DNA of 64,000 nt from Flavivirga aquatica (lineage in GTDB: Bacteria; Bacteroidota; Bacteroidia; Flavobacteriales; Flavobacteriaceae), in NCBI RefSeq assembly GCF_001747085.1, contig NZ_MDJD01000043.1, positions 310,001 through 374,000 of the forward strand, read 5' to 3'. Every line of letters begins with the position of its first letter. Positions within the stretch are counted from its first letter, which is position 1. The notes below the pieces were generated by a model. It was given only the letters and a program-made list of their open reading frames with translations, did no database searches and was not told the DNA's origin. Below, one piece after another: positions 27,679 to 36,912 of the stretch. A program made the translations under genes and the position numbers.

Positions 27679-28440
27679 TTATTTTTTAATAATTTTAAGA
27701 GTTGAACTATTGTTACCAGCCTTAAGAGTTACAAAATACAAGCCTGTATTTAGCTTAGATAAATCTAAAGTATTTTTTAAGATATCATGACTTCTAATAA
27801 TATCTATTTGCTGCCCTAATTGATTAAAAACAGTAGCAGAATCTATATCAAAACGAGTATCTATAGTTAGTTTATCTATTACAGGACTAGGGTAGGATTT
27901 AGAGATTTCTAGGTCATTATCTTTAATTGATAAAGCTGTTTCTGTAAATTCAATTTTGTCAATTAAGATGTCTCCAGATACAGAGGTAACACCAGAGGTT
28001 TCATTAAGAAAATATAATTCAAAGTCAAAAAAATCACTGCCAACAAAACCAGGTAATTGTGTTAAATCAATTGAGTAGGTTTTGAAATTAGAATCTGAAG
28101 TTGTTATGTTAGTACTAACAGCATCTGTTTTAGTGAATAATCTAATTTGCATTAGATTGTTGCCAGTAGATTCATTTTTTAGTGTTACATGTATAGTTTT
28201 TACATTATTGGTGTTAACAGAAAACGGATCTTGATCTGGGTAAATAGCTCCTAGGGCTTCGTCTCCTCCATCAAGGACTGTATTTAGTGTAATAACTCCT
28301 CCTACAGGATCATTTTCTAGTATACCACCCTGACCTAACCAACCTTCAAGGTCAGTATCAAAGTTATAAACCACATTTTGTGAAAAACTAGTTAAAGAAA
28401 TTAAAAAAGTAAATAATAAAGTGAAAGTAAATCTTTTCAT
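27679..28440 (-). CDS. Secreted protein with T9SS type A sorting domain
   Basis: A 253-residue protein: signal peptide to TSFSQ (about residue 21), one beta-sandwich module opening VYNFDTDLEGWLGQGG, the same type of DxxxEGW start seen in the neighbouring 25439-26668 protein, and a C-terminal T9SS sorting domain (SYPSPVIDKLTIDT through GLYFVTLKAG to LKIIKK). It resembles a shortened relative of the neighbour, with one module instead of two. Function beyond surface export is unknown. Confidence 0.83.
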   Translation of the reverse strand: MKRFTFTLLFTFLISLTSFSQNVVYNFDTDLEGWLGQGGILENDPVGGVITLNTVLDGGDEALGAIYPDQDPFSVNTNNVKTIHVTLKNESTGNNLMQIRLFTKTDAVSTNITTSDSNFKTYSIDLTQLPGFVGSDFFDFELYFLNETSGVTSVSGDILIDKIEFTETALSIKDNDLEISKSYPSPVIDKLTIDTRFDIDSATVFNQLGQQIDIIRSHDILKNTLDLSKLNTGLYFVTLKAGNNSSTLKIIKK

Positions 28441-28653
28441 GACAAGTGAGTTTTTTATTAAAAAAAATATTATTAAATAATATAATCTTAATTTTTATAG
28501 TTAGGTATTATTATAAAGTTAATTCCCAACAAAAAGGATTATATCTTAATAATAAGACAACTAAATATTGATGAACCCTTATTCTATTATAATTAATTTC
28601 ATAATTCATATAATTTTTTATTAGGTTTGTTACGATGAAATTAATCCTTTAGT

Positions 28654-29631
28654 TTGAAAATAGTAGAACAAATAAAGCACCCTATAGCTTTTGAAATGGA
28701 TCTTTTTGAGCAAAAGTTCCAATTATCTATGTCTAGTAAAGTCGCTTTACTTAATAGAATAACACATTATATAGTTAACCGTAAAGGAAAACAAATGAGG
28801 CCAATGTTCGTGTTTTTGGTGGCTAAAATGGTGTCAAACGGAGAGGTAAATGAACGTACTTATAGAGGTGCTTCGGTTATAGAACTTATTCATACAGCAA
28901 CATTGGTACATGATGATGTGGTGGATGATAGTAATAGACGACGTGGTTTTTTCTCTGTTAATGCGCTTTGGAAAAATAAAATTGCTGTTTTAATTGGTGA
29001 TTTTTTACTTTCTAAAGGCTTGTTATTGTCTATTGATAATAATGATTTCGATTTACTTAAAATAATATCTATTGCAGTTAGGGAGATGAGTGAAGGCGAG
29101 TTACTTCAAATAGAAAAAGCCCGAAAACTTGATATAACAGAAGATATCTACTATGAAATTATAAGACAAAAAACAGCAACCTTAATTGCTGCATGCTGTA
29201 GTTTAGGAGCGGCTTCGGTAAAACCAGAATCTTTACATGTAGAGTCTATGCGTAAGTTTGGTGAGTTAATAGGAATGGCATTTCAAATTAAAGATGATTT
29301 GTTTGATTATGGAGATGCTCAAATAGGTAAGCCTACAGGGATTGATATTAAAGAACAGAAAATGACTTTACCTTTAATTTATGTGTTAAATCATGCTTCA
29401 AAGAAAGAAAAAAAATGGCTCATTAACTCCATAAAAAATCATAATAAGGATGTTAAGCGTGTTAAAGAAGTTATAGCTTTTGTAAAAGAAAAGGAAGGTT
29501 TAGAATTTGCAATCACTAAAATGAAGCAATTTCAAAACGAAGCTTTACAAATACTACAAGATTTCCCTGAATCAGATTATAAAAATTCACTTGAACTTAT
29601 GGTGAATTATGTTATAGATAGAAAAAAATAA
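28654..29631 (+). CDS. Polyprenyl diphosphate synthase
   Basis: A 325-residue trans-prenyltransferase that extends an allylic diphosphate with isopentenyl units, probably for the menaquinone side chain. The first aspartate-rich motif DDVVD is at 87-91 after LVH, and the second is in FQIKDDLFDYG. GKQMRPMFVF gives the substrate-binding Arg. The start is TTG at 28654 (KIVEQIKHPIAFEM); the next ATG would remove 14 conserved residues. Chain length cannot be read with certainty; homologues are annotated as octaprenyl or heptaprenyl synthases. Confidence 0.92.
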   Translation: MKIVEQIKHPIAFEMDLFEQKFQLSMSSKVALLNRITHYIVNRKGKQMRPMFVFLVAKMVSNGEVNERTYRGASVIELIHTATLVHDDVVDDSNRRRGFFSVNALWKNKIAVLIGDFLLSKGLLLSIDNNDFDLLKIISIAVREMSEGELLQIEKARKLDITEDIYYEIIRQKTATLIAACCSLGAASVKPESLHVESMRKFGELIGMAFQIKDDLFDYGDAQIGKPTGIDIKEQKMTLPLIYVLNHASKKEKKWLINSIKNHNKDVKRVKEVIAFVKEKEGLEFAITKMKQFQNEALQILQDFPESDYKNSLELMVNYVIDRKK

Positions 29632-29751
29632 TACTAGTACTCATTTAAATTTTTGAGAAACTAAAAGAGTCCTTTTTATAATTATTTAAAAAATATTATA
29701 ACCTAGGCAACCATTTGCGTAAAATTTGCGTCTAGTTAAGTAGAAAGCAAA

Positions 29752-30327
29752 ATGAAAGCATTTTTGAAAGTTATTCAACTCCATAAAAACGAACCTGTTC
29801 TTATAAAAAAGGCGATTAAAAATAATCGCGAAGCACAACATGTATTATTTGAATTGTACGCACCTAAAATGCTAAGTGTTTGTAGGTGTTACATTAAAGA
29901 TTTACAGCAAGCAGAAGAAGCTATGCTTAATGGTTTTTTTAAAATATTTGCTAACTTAAAAAGTTATAAAGCAAATGGTAGTTTTGAAGGTTGGATTAGA
30001 CGTATCATGGTAAGAGAATCTATCTCGTTTTTGCGGCAAAAAAAACATATTGAATTTCCAGATGAAAACATAGAGTATAAGGCTAACTATGTTAATAATA
30101 TTAAGATAGATATAGATGTGGCTAAAATACAGCAGCTCATTGATCTACTTCCTGAGGGTTATAAAATGGTGTTTGTTATGTATGCCATAGAAGGATATAA
30201 GCATCGAGAAATATCTAAGATTTTAAATATTAGTGAAGGGACATCAAAATCACAGTTATTTAAGGCTCGAAAAATACTTCAAGAAAAAATAAAGAAATTA
30301 GATAAAGTAAATTATGGAACCCATTAA
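29752..30327 (+). CDS. ECF-type RNA polymerase sigma factor
   Basis: A 191-residue sigma-70 family ECF factor. Region 2 is around residues 25-95 (NREAQHVLFELYAPKM, ending FEGWIRRIMVRESISF) and region 4 is around 130-185 (LPEGYKMVFVMYAIEGYKHREIS, LNISEGTSKSQLFKARK). It is followed with a 14-base overlap by a single-pass membrane protein that is probably its anti-sigma factor, and then by an outer-membrane protein gene. The regulon is unknown. Confidence 0.93.
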   Translation: MKAFLKVIQLHKNEPVLIKKAIKNNREAQHVLFELYAPKMLSVCRCYIKDLQQAEEAMLNGFFKIFANLKSYKANGSFEGWIRRIMVRESISFLRQKKHIEFPDENIEYKANYVNNIKIDIDVAKIQQLIDLLPEGYKMVFVMYAIEGYKHREISKILNISEGTSKSQLFKARKILQEKIKKLDKVNYGTH

Positions 30328-31063
30328 TTTTGAAGAAAACATAAAAAAAGAGTTTGAAAAAAGGTCTTTGCAGCCATCAAATGATGCCTGGGATAAACTA
30401 TCAAAACAATTAGACGTTCAAGAAGCTAAAACTAAAACTAATAATAAGAGGTTTTTATGGTTAGGTATCGCTGCTAGTATTATAGGTGTTTTATTTGTTA
30501 TGCATCAGTTTAATAAAACTGAAGTTGTAGAGGAAATTCAAGAGATTGTAATAATTCCAAAAGTTGTAAATAAAAATGATGTTTCAGAAGAAAAATTAAC
30601 AAAAGAGTTATTGGAAGGCGTTAAGTCAAAAGTAAAATCTACTAAATCTATTAAGTATTCAATACAGCTAAAAAAGGGAGATATAAATAAAGAAGAGGTT
30701 GTTTTATCTAATAAAAAAGTAATTCACGAACAAGAAAGAGGTGTTTTAGAATCGGTTAAAATCTCTCAGAAGGATTTAACATTTGAAGAACAGAAAGTGC
30801 AAGATGTTGTAGCTCAGATTAAAGCATTAAAAGAAAGTAAAGGAGATATAACAGAAGCTAACATAGAGCTATTGCTAAAGCAAGCACAAAAAGAGATTGC
30901 TCTAAAAAGGTTAATAAAAGATAGAACGAGGACTGTTGATGCAAATTTATTACTTCAAGATGTAGAAACAGAAATAGATCAATCGTTTAGAAGTAAGGTT
31001 TTTGAAACTTTAAAATCTAGTTTTAATTCTGTAAAAACAACAGTTGCTCAGCGTAACGATTAA
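30314..31063 (+). CDS. Probable anti-sigma factor (single-pass membrane protein)
   Basis: A 249-residue protein with a cytoplasmic N-terminus (NFEENIKKEFEKRSLQPSNDAWDKLSKQL), one transmembrane segment at about residues 51-68 (FLWLGIAASIIGVLFVMH) and a long, charged, lysine- and glutamate-rich outer part likely to be helical or coiled coil. The ORF overlaps the sigma gene by 14 bases. The DAWDKL N-terminal pattern is common in membrane proteins encoded right after ECF sigma genes in flavobacteria. No zinc anti-sigma motif is present, so the anti-sigma role is inferred from position and topology. Confidence 0.7.
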   Translation: MEPINFEENIKKEFEKRSLQPSNDAWDKLSKQLDVQEAKTKTNNKRFLWLGIAASIIGVLFVMHQFNKTEVVEEIQEIVIIPKVVNKNDVSEEKLTKELLEGVKSKVKSTKSIKYSIQLKKGDINKEEVVLSNKKVIHEQERGVLESVKISQKDLTFEEQKVQDVVAQIKALKESKGDITEANIELLLKQAQKEIALKRLIKDRTRTVDANLLLQDVETEIDQSFRSKVFETLKSSFNSVKTTVAQRND

Positions 31064-31183
31064 TTGTTATTGCTGTTAAATAAAAGATATTTAAAAACAT
31101 AAAAACACAATTAATAAATACAATCATCAATCAACATTAATACACATGCTGAAAAGAAATTCAGCATAATAAAACGAACAGTT

Positions 31184-32251
31184 ATGCAAATAATTACGAA
31201 GTGTTTAGTACTCATCATACTAAGTTTAAGCGTGCAATTAATCAATGCACAGGATACAATTCCTAAAACAAAAAATAACGAGAGAATAGTTAAATTAAAA
31301 GAATTAAAAGAGCAAATTAAAAAAGAAGAGAGAACGTATTTAAAAATTGAAGTAGAAGTAATTAATGAGCGTTTGGAGAAAGGAGATATAACAAAAGAAG
31401 AAGCAGAAACGTTAAAAATGGAAATGGCTAAAAAGCGTGCTTTAAACATTGAAAATCGTATAGCAATAATAGATAATAAAATAGCCCTTTTGCAACGGAA
31501 TGATGAAGGCTATGGTGGAAATAATTTAGACATAGGTCTTGGTGTAGGGAATAAAAAAGAAGGTTTTGCTGGTGTTATAATTAAAAAGAAGAATAAGCCT
31601 AAACAATATGATAGACGAACAACTAATGACTTTGTTTTAGCATTTGGTTTAAATAATGCAATTATTAAAGGAGAAAGCATTGATAACTCACCGTATAAGT
31701 TTGGAGGTTCACGTTTTTTTGAAATAGGTTGGGCTCATAAAACAAGAGTATTTAAAAACACCAATTTTTTACGCTTAAAATATGGGTATTCTATTCAAAT
31801 TAATGCATTAAAGCCTGATGATAATAAATATTTTGTCAAACAAGGTAATCAAACAGTTTTAGAAGAATTCCCTCAAGATCTAAAAAAATCAAAATTATCA
31901 ATTACTAATTTAGTATTTCCTGTTCATTTTGAATTTGGTCCTTCTAAAAAAATTGAAAAAGATACCTATTTTAGATATTCTACTAAAAATAAATTCAAAA
32001 TTGGTTTAGGTGGATATGCTGGTTTTAATATTGGTACAAGGCAAAAATTAAAATATAAATTAGATGGAGTAAGCGTAAAAGGTAAACAAAAAGGAGGGTT
32101 TAATACTGGCGATTTAGTTTATGGTCTTAGTGGGTATGTGGCTATTGATGAAATAGCATTATATGTTAAATATGATCTATCTCCAATTTTTAAGGATCAG
32201 ATTATAAAACAAAATAATATATCCATTGGTGTTAGATTTGATATGGATTAG
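31184..32251 (+). CDS. Outer-membrane beta-barrel protein with N-terminal coiled coil
   Basis: A 355-residue exported protein with a signal peptide ending at INAQ (about residue 23). Residues about 30-105 form a strongly charged helical, coiled-coil-like stretch (KLKELKEQIKKEERTYLKIE). The rest alternates short beta strands (FVLAFGLNNAI, RYSTKNKFKIGLGGYAGFN) and ends NNISIGVRFDMD, a typical barrel closure. It is the last gene of the sigma/anti-sigma set and may be a target or sensor. Precise function is unknown. Confidence 0.75.
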   Translation: MQIITKCLVLIILSLSVQLINAQDTIPKTKNNERIVKLKELKEQIKKEERTYLKIEVEVINERLEKGDITKEEAETLKMEMAKKRALNIENRIAIIDNKIALLQRNDEGYGGNNLDIGLGVGNKKEGFAGVIIKKKNKPKQYDRRTTNDFVLAFGLNNAIIKGESIDNSPYKFGGSRFFEIGWAHKTRVFKNTNFLRLKYGYSIQINALKPDDNKYFVKQGNQTVLEEFPQDLKKSKLSITNLVFPVHFEFGPSKKIEKDTYFRYSTKNKFKIGLGGYAGFNIGTRQKLKYKLDGVSVKGKQKGGFNTGDLVYGLSGYVAIDEIALYVKYDLSPIFKDQIIKQNNISIGVRFDMD

Positions 32252-32388
32252 TTGATGATTCTTCATGACTAGGATTTCTTTTGGTATTTTGTTTAAAAGC
32301 TTTTTTCGACAAGGTAAAATTTCAAAACTTCTTTAATTTCTAGAATCAATAGTTTGTATTACATTTACATTTAATAAAAACTATAATA

Positions 32389-34347
32389 TTGATATCACCA
32401 GAATCCATAGAACAAGTATTTGAAGCCGCTAGAGTAGAAGAGGTTATCGGTGATTTTGTTCAGTTAAAAAAAGCAGGAAGTAACTTTAAAGGATTAAGTC
32501 CATTTAGTGATGAACGCTCTCCTAGTTTTATGGTATCTCCTGTTAAACAAATATGGAAAGATTTTTCAACAGGTAAAGGAGGGAATGCTGTTTCGTTTTT
32601 AATGGAACATGAGCATTTTACTTACCCTGAAGCCATAAAATATTTAGCAAAAAAATATAATATTGAGGTAGAAGAAACCGAACAATCTAACGAGCAGAAA
32701 GAAAAGGCTAACGAAAAAGAAAGTTTGTATTTAGTAAGTGAATTTGCAAACACATATTTTCAAAAAATACTTCATAAAACAGATCAAGGAAAATCTATAG
32801 GTTTAAGTTATTTTAAAGAACGCGGTTTTACTGAAGAAACCATTAAGAAATTTGACTTAGGGTATTCTCTTAATGAGTGGCAAGCTTTTACAGATGAAGC
32901 CTTAAAGCAAGGTTATAACATTGATTACTTAGGTAAAACGGGACTTACTATAGTAAAGGAGGATAAACGTTTTGATAGGTTTAAGGGGCGTGTTATGTTT
33001 CCTATAAAGAGTATGAGTGGGCGTGTGTTAGGATTTGGAGGTCGTATACTTATTCTAGATAAAAAAGCAGCTAAATATTTAAATTCACCAGAAAGTGATA
33101 TTTACTATAAAAGTAAAGTTTTATATGGTATCTATCATGCTAAGAAGGATATAGCAAAAGAAGATAATTGTTATTTAGTTGAAGGTTATACAGATGTTAT
33201 TCAATTTCACCAAACAGGAATAAAAAATGTGGTATCCTCTTCGGGTACAGCATTAACATCAGATCAAATAAGGCTTATAAACAGACTCACTAAAAACATT
33301 ACAGTTCTTTTTGATGGTGATGCCGCAGGTATGAGAGCATCACTTAGAGGTATAGATTTAATATTAGAACAAGGTATGAATGTTAGGGTATGCACTTTTC
33401 CAGAAGGAGAAGACCCTGATAGTTTTGCAAAGCAAAATACACTTGAAGAGTTATCTTTGTATTTAAAAGATAATGCTAAAGATTTTATTCAGTTTAAAGC
33501 CTCTATTTTATTTGAAGAATCGAAAAACGATCCTATAAAAAAAGCTGATACGGTTAGAGATATAGTAAATAGTATTTCTAAAATTCCTGATAGAATTAAA
33601 AAAGAAATTTATATTCAGGAATGTGCTAGAATCATGGATATTAGTGAAGAGGTTCTCTTTACTACTTTAGCTCAAATGGATGAAAAAGAATTTCAAGAAG
33701 AGGCTAAAAAAAATAAAACAGAGCAAAAGGCTTTTGAAGTTATAAAGCATGAACAGCCAATAAAAAAAGTTGATGTTCAATATCTTTTAGAACGAAAAAT
33801 TATTGAAATTCTATTGTTGTATGGAAACAAAATAGAAGATTTTGAAGATTTAGTTTTAAAAGAAAATAAAAAAGGAGAATTAGATTTAGAACCAGTGATT
33901 CATCAGGCAAAAGTATTTGAAAAGGTGTTTTTAGACCTTCAGGATGATGAAATGGAGTTTACAAACCCGCAATTTAAAACCCTATATTATACTGTTATAG
34001 ATGCTTTAAATCAGAATCCAGATTTCGAATTAAAAACCTTCATAAATTCGGTAGATCCAGCAATGACTGCCGATATTACAACTATTTTGATGGAAGATGA
34101 GCGCTATGCATTAGATGATTGGAAGCGTATGAATATATTTCCAAAAGAAAAAATGCATAGCGTTGCTCAACTAGTTAGTGAAACTATTTTAAGTCTTCGT
34201 TGCTTTTTAATAGACCAGAAGGTTAAAGAGTTTCAACAAGAAACACTACAAAATAAAACCAATGTTAATAGAAATATACTTGAAGAAGTAAAAGACTATT
34301 CTGGTTTAAAAATGTTGTTGTCAAGAAAGCTTAACCGAGTATTATAA
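32389..34347 (+). CDS. dnaG: DNA primase DnaG
   Basis: A 652-residue primase that makes RNA primers at the replication fork. The N-terminal zinc-ribbon fold is recognisable (LSPFSDERSPSF, then WKDFSTGKGGN) but all four zinc ligands are replaced: Ser37, Ser40, Asp58 and Thr61 stand where Cys, His, Cys and Cys occur in E. coli. The catalytic core and TOPRIM domain are intact (VEGYTDVIQ, SSSGTALT, LFDGDAAGMRAS). A C-terminal helicase-binding region follows. The start is TTG at 32389, since the next ATG would delete the N-terminal domain. The stop overlaps that of the convergent regulator. Confidence 0.95.
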   Translation: MISPESIEQVFEAARVEEVIGDFVQLKKAGSNFKGLSPFSDERSPSFMVSPVKQIWKDFSTGKGGNAVSFLMEHEHFTYPEAIKYLAKKYNIEVEETEQSNEQKEKANEKESLYLVSEFANTYFQKILHKTDQGKSIGLSYFKERGFTEETIKKFDLGYSLNEWQAFTDEALKQGYNIDYLGKTGLTIVKEDKRFDRFKGRVMFPIKSMSGRVLGFGGRILILDKKAAKYLNSPESDIYYKSKVLYGIYHAKKDIAKEDNCYLVEGYTDVIQFHQTGIKNVVSSSGTALTSDQIRLINRLTKNITVLFDGDAAGMRASLRGIDLILEQGMNVRVCTFPEGEDPDSFAKQNTLEELSLYLKDNAKDFIQFKASILFEESKNDPIKKADTVRDIVNSISKIPDRIKKEIYIQECARIMDISEEVLFTTLAQMDEKEFQEEAKKNKTEQKAFEVIKHEQPIKKVDVQYLLERKIIEILLLYGNKIEDFEDLVLKENKKGELDLEPVIHQAKVFEKVFLDLQDDEMEFTNPQFKTLYYTVIDALNQNPDFELKTFINSVDPAMTADITTILMEDERYALDDWKRMNIFPKEKMHSVAQLVSETILSLRCFLIDQKVKEFQQETLQNKTNVNRNILEEVKDYSGLKMLLSRKLNRVL

Positions 34348-34352
34348 CTCGG
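34335..34352. other. Hairpin covering the overlapping stop codons of dnaG and the regulator
   Basis: CCGAGT and ACTCGG pair around ATTATA. Both stop codons lie inside this 18-base element. There is no T tract, so it is not a standard terminator. Confidence 0.55.
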
Positions 34353-34971
34353 CAGTAACTTTTGCTTGGTTAACTAAATCTACTAAATTAGTAACTTTTA
34401 GTTTACGCATTAATCTCGCTTTGTAAGTACTAACGGTTTTTTCGTTAATATCTAACTCTTTAGAGATTTCTTTGTTTTTTCTACCAACAGTTAGTAGTTT
34501 TAAAACTTCTGCTTCTCTGGTAGATAGTTTTTTGTAATAAGCTCCACCTTTATTAACACGAGTACCGAACGCTAATTGTTGCGTTAGCTCATTACTTAGG
34601 TAGATACCTCCATCGTGTACTTTAGAAACAGCTTCCGTAATGGTTATAACATTAACAGATTTGTTTAAGTACCCAGATGCACCAGCTTTAATGGTGTTTA
34701 TGGCATAAACCTCTTCAGGTTGGTTGCTAAAAATAATAGTTTTAATGTCTGGATAGTCATTTTTTAAATAACGTAACACGGTTAAACCATTAAGTTTAGG
34801 AAAATCGGCTTCAGTTAAAATAATGTCTACCGGATTTTTCTTTACAAATTCTAAGATGGCTTCGCCATCGTCTAAACTTCCTACAATTTCTACGTTAGGA
34901 GAAGCTGAAAAAAGAACTTCTAGCCCTTTTCTTGTAATCGGGTGATTGTCTGCAATTAATAATTTTATCAT
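34342..34971 (-). CDS. LuxR-family response regulator with a degenerate receiver
   Basis: A 209-residue NarL/LuxR-type regulator. The receiver domain (residues 1-120) opens KLLIADNHPITRKG, and the phosphoacceptor position, four residues before the conserved proline of FPKLNG, is Glu54 instead of Asp. The acidic pocket is also reduced (ADN). Thr/Ser (IIFSNQ) and Lys (YLNKS) positions are kept. The C-terminal HTH is intact (LSTREAEVLKLL, then KEISKELDINEKTVSTYKARLMRKL). It may act without phosphorylation or mimic the phosphorylated state. No histidine kinase is adjacent. Start chosen at 34971, where homology begins. Confidence 0.9.
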   Translation of the reverse strand: MIKLLIADNHPITRKGLEVLFSASPNVEIVGSLDDGEAILEFVKKNPVDIILTEADFPKLNGLTVLRYLKNDYPDIKTIIFSNQPEEVYAINTIKAGASGYLNKSVNVITITEAVSKVHDGGIYLSNELTQQLAFGTRVNKGGAYYKKLSTREAEVLKLLTVGRKNKEISKELDINEKTVSTYKARLMRKLKVTNLVDLVNQAKVTAEL

Positions 34972-35068
34972 AATTAGATAGCTTTTTAATATAACTTTTT
35001 GAGATATAGTTATAAATGAGAGAATAAGCTGGCACAAATGTAATGCTTTTTTAATTAATCTGCAAAGG

Positions 35069-35857
35069 TTATATGAAAATATTAGGGATTTCGCAAATAG
35101 GAATAGGAATCATTTTGTGATTGTTAGCGGTGTTAAAGCGTTTATATATTTTGAAAACTTCTCGTTCTCTATCAGAAAAATCATCAATATTTTTGCCTTG
35201 ATAATCCATGTTCATAGCCCATTCAAGCTCAGGATAAGAGGCTCCAATTTGGTCTTCATCACTTCTAGTATCTCCAAAAAGGCCATCGCTAGGGTCTGCT
35301 TTCATAATAGATTCTGGTACTTCTAAAAATTCACCTAATTTGTAAACTTGCGATTTCATTAAGTCGGCAATAGGACTTAAATCTACACCACCATCACCGT
35401 ATTTTGTGTAAAAACCAACTCCAAAATCTTCAACTTTATTCCCTGTTCCAGCTACTAAAAGCTTGTAGAGACCAGCATAATAGTAAAGTGTAGTCATGCG
35501 TAAACGTGCTCTAGTATTTGCTAAGGCCATATCTACAGTAGCTTGGTCGCTATCAAAAAAGACCTCGGTTTTGAATTCTTCAAAAACAGGAGTTAAATCT
35601 GTACGCGTATCACTAACATTATCAAAACGTTCGCTTAATTGTTTAATATGCTCTTGCGCTCTAGTGACATGACTTTGAGCTTGATGTATAGGCATTTCTA
35701 TACACAAAACATTTAATCCTGTTTTAGCACATAAGGTAGAAGTTACAGCAGAATCAATTCCTCCTGAAATACCAATAACAAAACCATTAACACCTGCTTT
35801 TGTAGCATAATCTTTTAACCAATTTACAATATGATCAACAACTTTTTCTGTTTGCAT
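35069..35857 (-). CDS. nadE: NH3-dependent NAD(+) synthetase
   Basis: A 262-residue NAD synthase, the last step of NAD synthesis, using ammonia. The PP-loop SGGIDSA is at 31-37, followed by VAGTGNKVEDFGVGFYTKYGDGGVD and LKADPSDGLFG-like segments (read here as MKADPSDGLFGDTR). There is no N-terminal glutaminase domain, so it belongs to the short ammonia-using type. The ATG at 35857 gives the expected start (MQTEKVVDHIVNWL); upstream open frame is not needed. It diverges from gldB across about 75 bases. Confidence 0.95.
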   Translation of the reverse strand: MQTEKVVDHIVNWLKDYATKAGVNGFVIGISGGIDSAVTSTLCAKTGLNVLCIEMPIHQAQSHVTRAQEHIKQLSERFDNVSDTRTDLTPVFEEFKTEVFFDSDQATVDMALANTRARLRMTTLYYYAGLYKLLVAGTGNKVEDFGVGFYTKYGDGGVDLSPIADLMKSQVYKLGEFLEVPESIMKADPSDGLFGDTRSDEDQIGASYPELEWAMNMDYQGKNIDDFSDREREVFKIYKRFNTANNHKMIPIPICEIPNIFI

Positions 35858-35884
35858 TTTAAATGAATTTAATTCTAAGAATAG

Positions 35885-35892
35885 TACCTTTG
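35885..35892 (+). promoter_or_regulatory. Candidate -7 promoter box for gldB-gldC
   Basis: TACCTTTG fits TAnnTTTG, 39 bases before the gldB start in the divergent region shared with nadE. The -33 box is not evident. Confidence 0.45.
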
Positions 35893-35931
35893 CAAACAAA
35901 AGTAAACGAAACACTCAATTTATGAAAATAT

Positions 35932-36912
35932 ATGTCGTTTAAGTTTTATATGAATAAAATATTATTGCTTTTAATAGTTGTATTATCCGTTTTTTCTTGT
36001 AAGAGAGAAAGTGAACTAGAAAATATAATAGCTAATATAAATACAGATATAAGTATAGAGCGTTTTGATAAGTTATTTGCAGATGTGTCGGGAGATGATT
36101 TACCTAAACTTAGAAAAGCATATCCTTTTATGTTTTCTGAAAAATATCCTGATTCATTTTGGATGGCTAAAAAAACAGACACCTTACAATTACAGTTGTT
36201 TAATGAGGTTGATAAAGCTTTTGTTAATTTTGATGATACTGAAAGTAATATCGAGTCTTTATTTAATCATTTAAAATATTATTTCCCAGAGTTTCATCCA
36301 CCTAGAATTATTACCACCACAAATGATGTAGATTATAGAAATAAAGTTATTGTAACAGACACAATCGCAGTTATAGCATTAGATACTTATTTGGGTAATG
36401 ATCATGAATTTTATCTAGGTATTCCAAAATATTTAAGAGAAAACCTAAAGAAGGAACAAATTATTGTTGATTTAGCAGGAGAATATGCTAAAAAGTATAT
36501 TTACCAGAGTCAAAATAAAACGTTGTTAGATGAAATGATATATTTTGGAAAGCAGTTGTTTTTTAAAGATGCCGTTATTCCATTTAAAACAGATGCAGAA
36601 CGTATTGGCTATTCTCAAGAGCAAATAGATTGGGCTGTAGCTAATGAGAGTTACATTTGGCGTTATTTTGTAGAACGCGAACTCCTTTTTAGCACAGATT
36701 CTAAATTACTAGGTCGATTTATAAATCCAGCACCTTTTTCTAAGTTTTATTTAGAAGAAGTTGATGCTAATTCACCAGGGCGTTTAGGGCAATATATAGG
36801 TTGGCAAATTGTAAGAGCATATATGAATCAAAATGATGTTCCTTTAAAAGAGATGCTAATAAAAAGTACAGAAGATATTTTTAATAATTCAAAGTTTAAA
36901 CCACGAAAATAA
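35932..36912 (+). CDS. gldB: Gliding motility lipoprotein GldB
   Basis: A 326-residue lipoprotein (signal ending VLSVFSC; lipidated Cys at about residue 23). The sequence after it (NTDISIERFDKLFADVSGDDLPKLRKAYPFMF) and the repeated gliding-specific WRYFVEREL and PGRLGQYIGWQIVRAYM segments match GldB, required for gliding and T9SS-linked motility in Flavobacterium johnsoniae. GldB is anchored in the membrane; its exact role is unknown. An internal ATG at 35950 is an alternative start with an equally good signal. Its stop overlaps the gldC start (TAATG). Confidence 0.9.
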   Translation: MSFKFYMNKILLLLIVVLSVFSCKRESELENIIANINTDISIERFDKLFADVSGDDLPKLRKAYPFMFSEKYPDSFWMAKKTDTLQLQLFNEVDKAFVNFDDTESNIESLFNHLKYYFPEFHPPRIITTTNDVDYRNKVIVTDTIAVIALDTYLGNDHEFYLGIPKYLRENLKKEQIIVDLAGEYAKKYIYQSQNKTLLDEMIYFGKQLFFKDAVIPFKTDAERIGYSQEQIDWAVANESYIWRYFVERELLFSTDSKLLGRFINPAPFSKFYLEEVDANSPGRLGQYIGWQIVRAYMNQNDVPLKEMLIKSTEDIFNNSKFKPRK

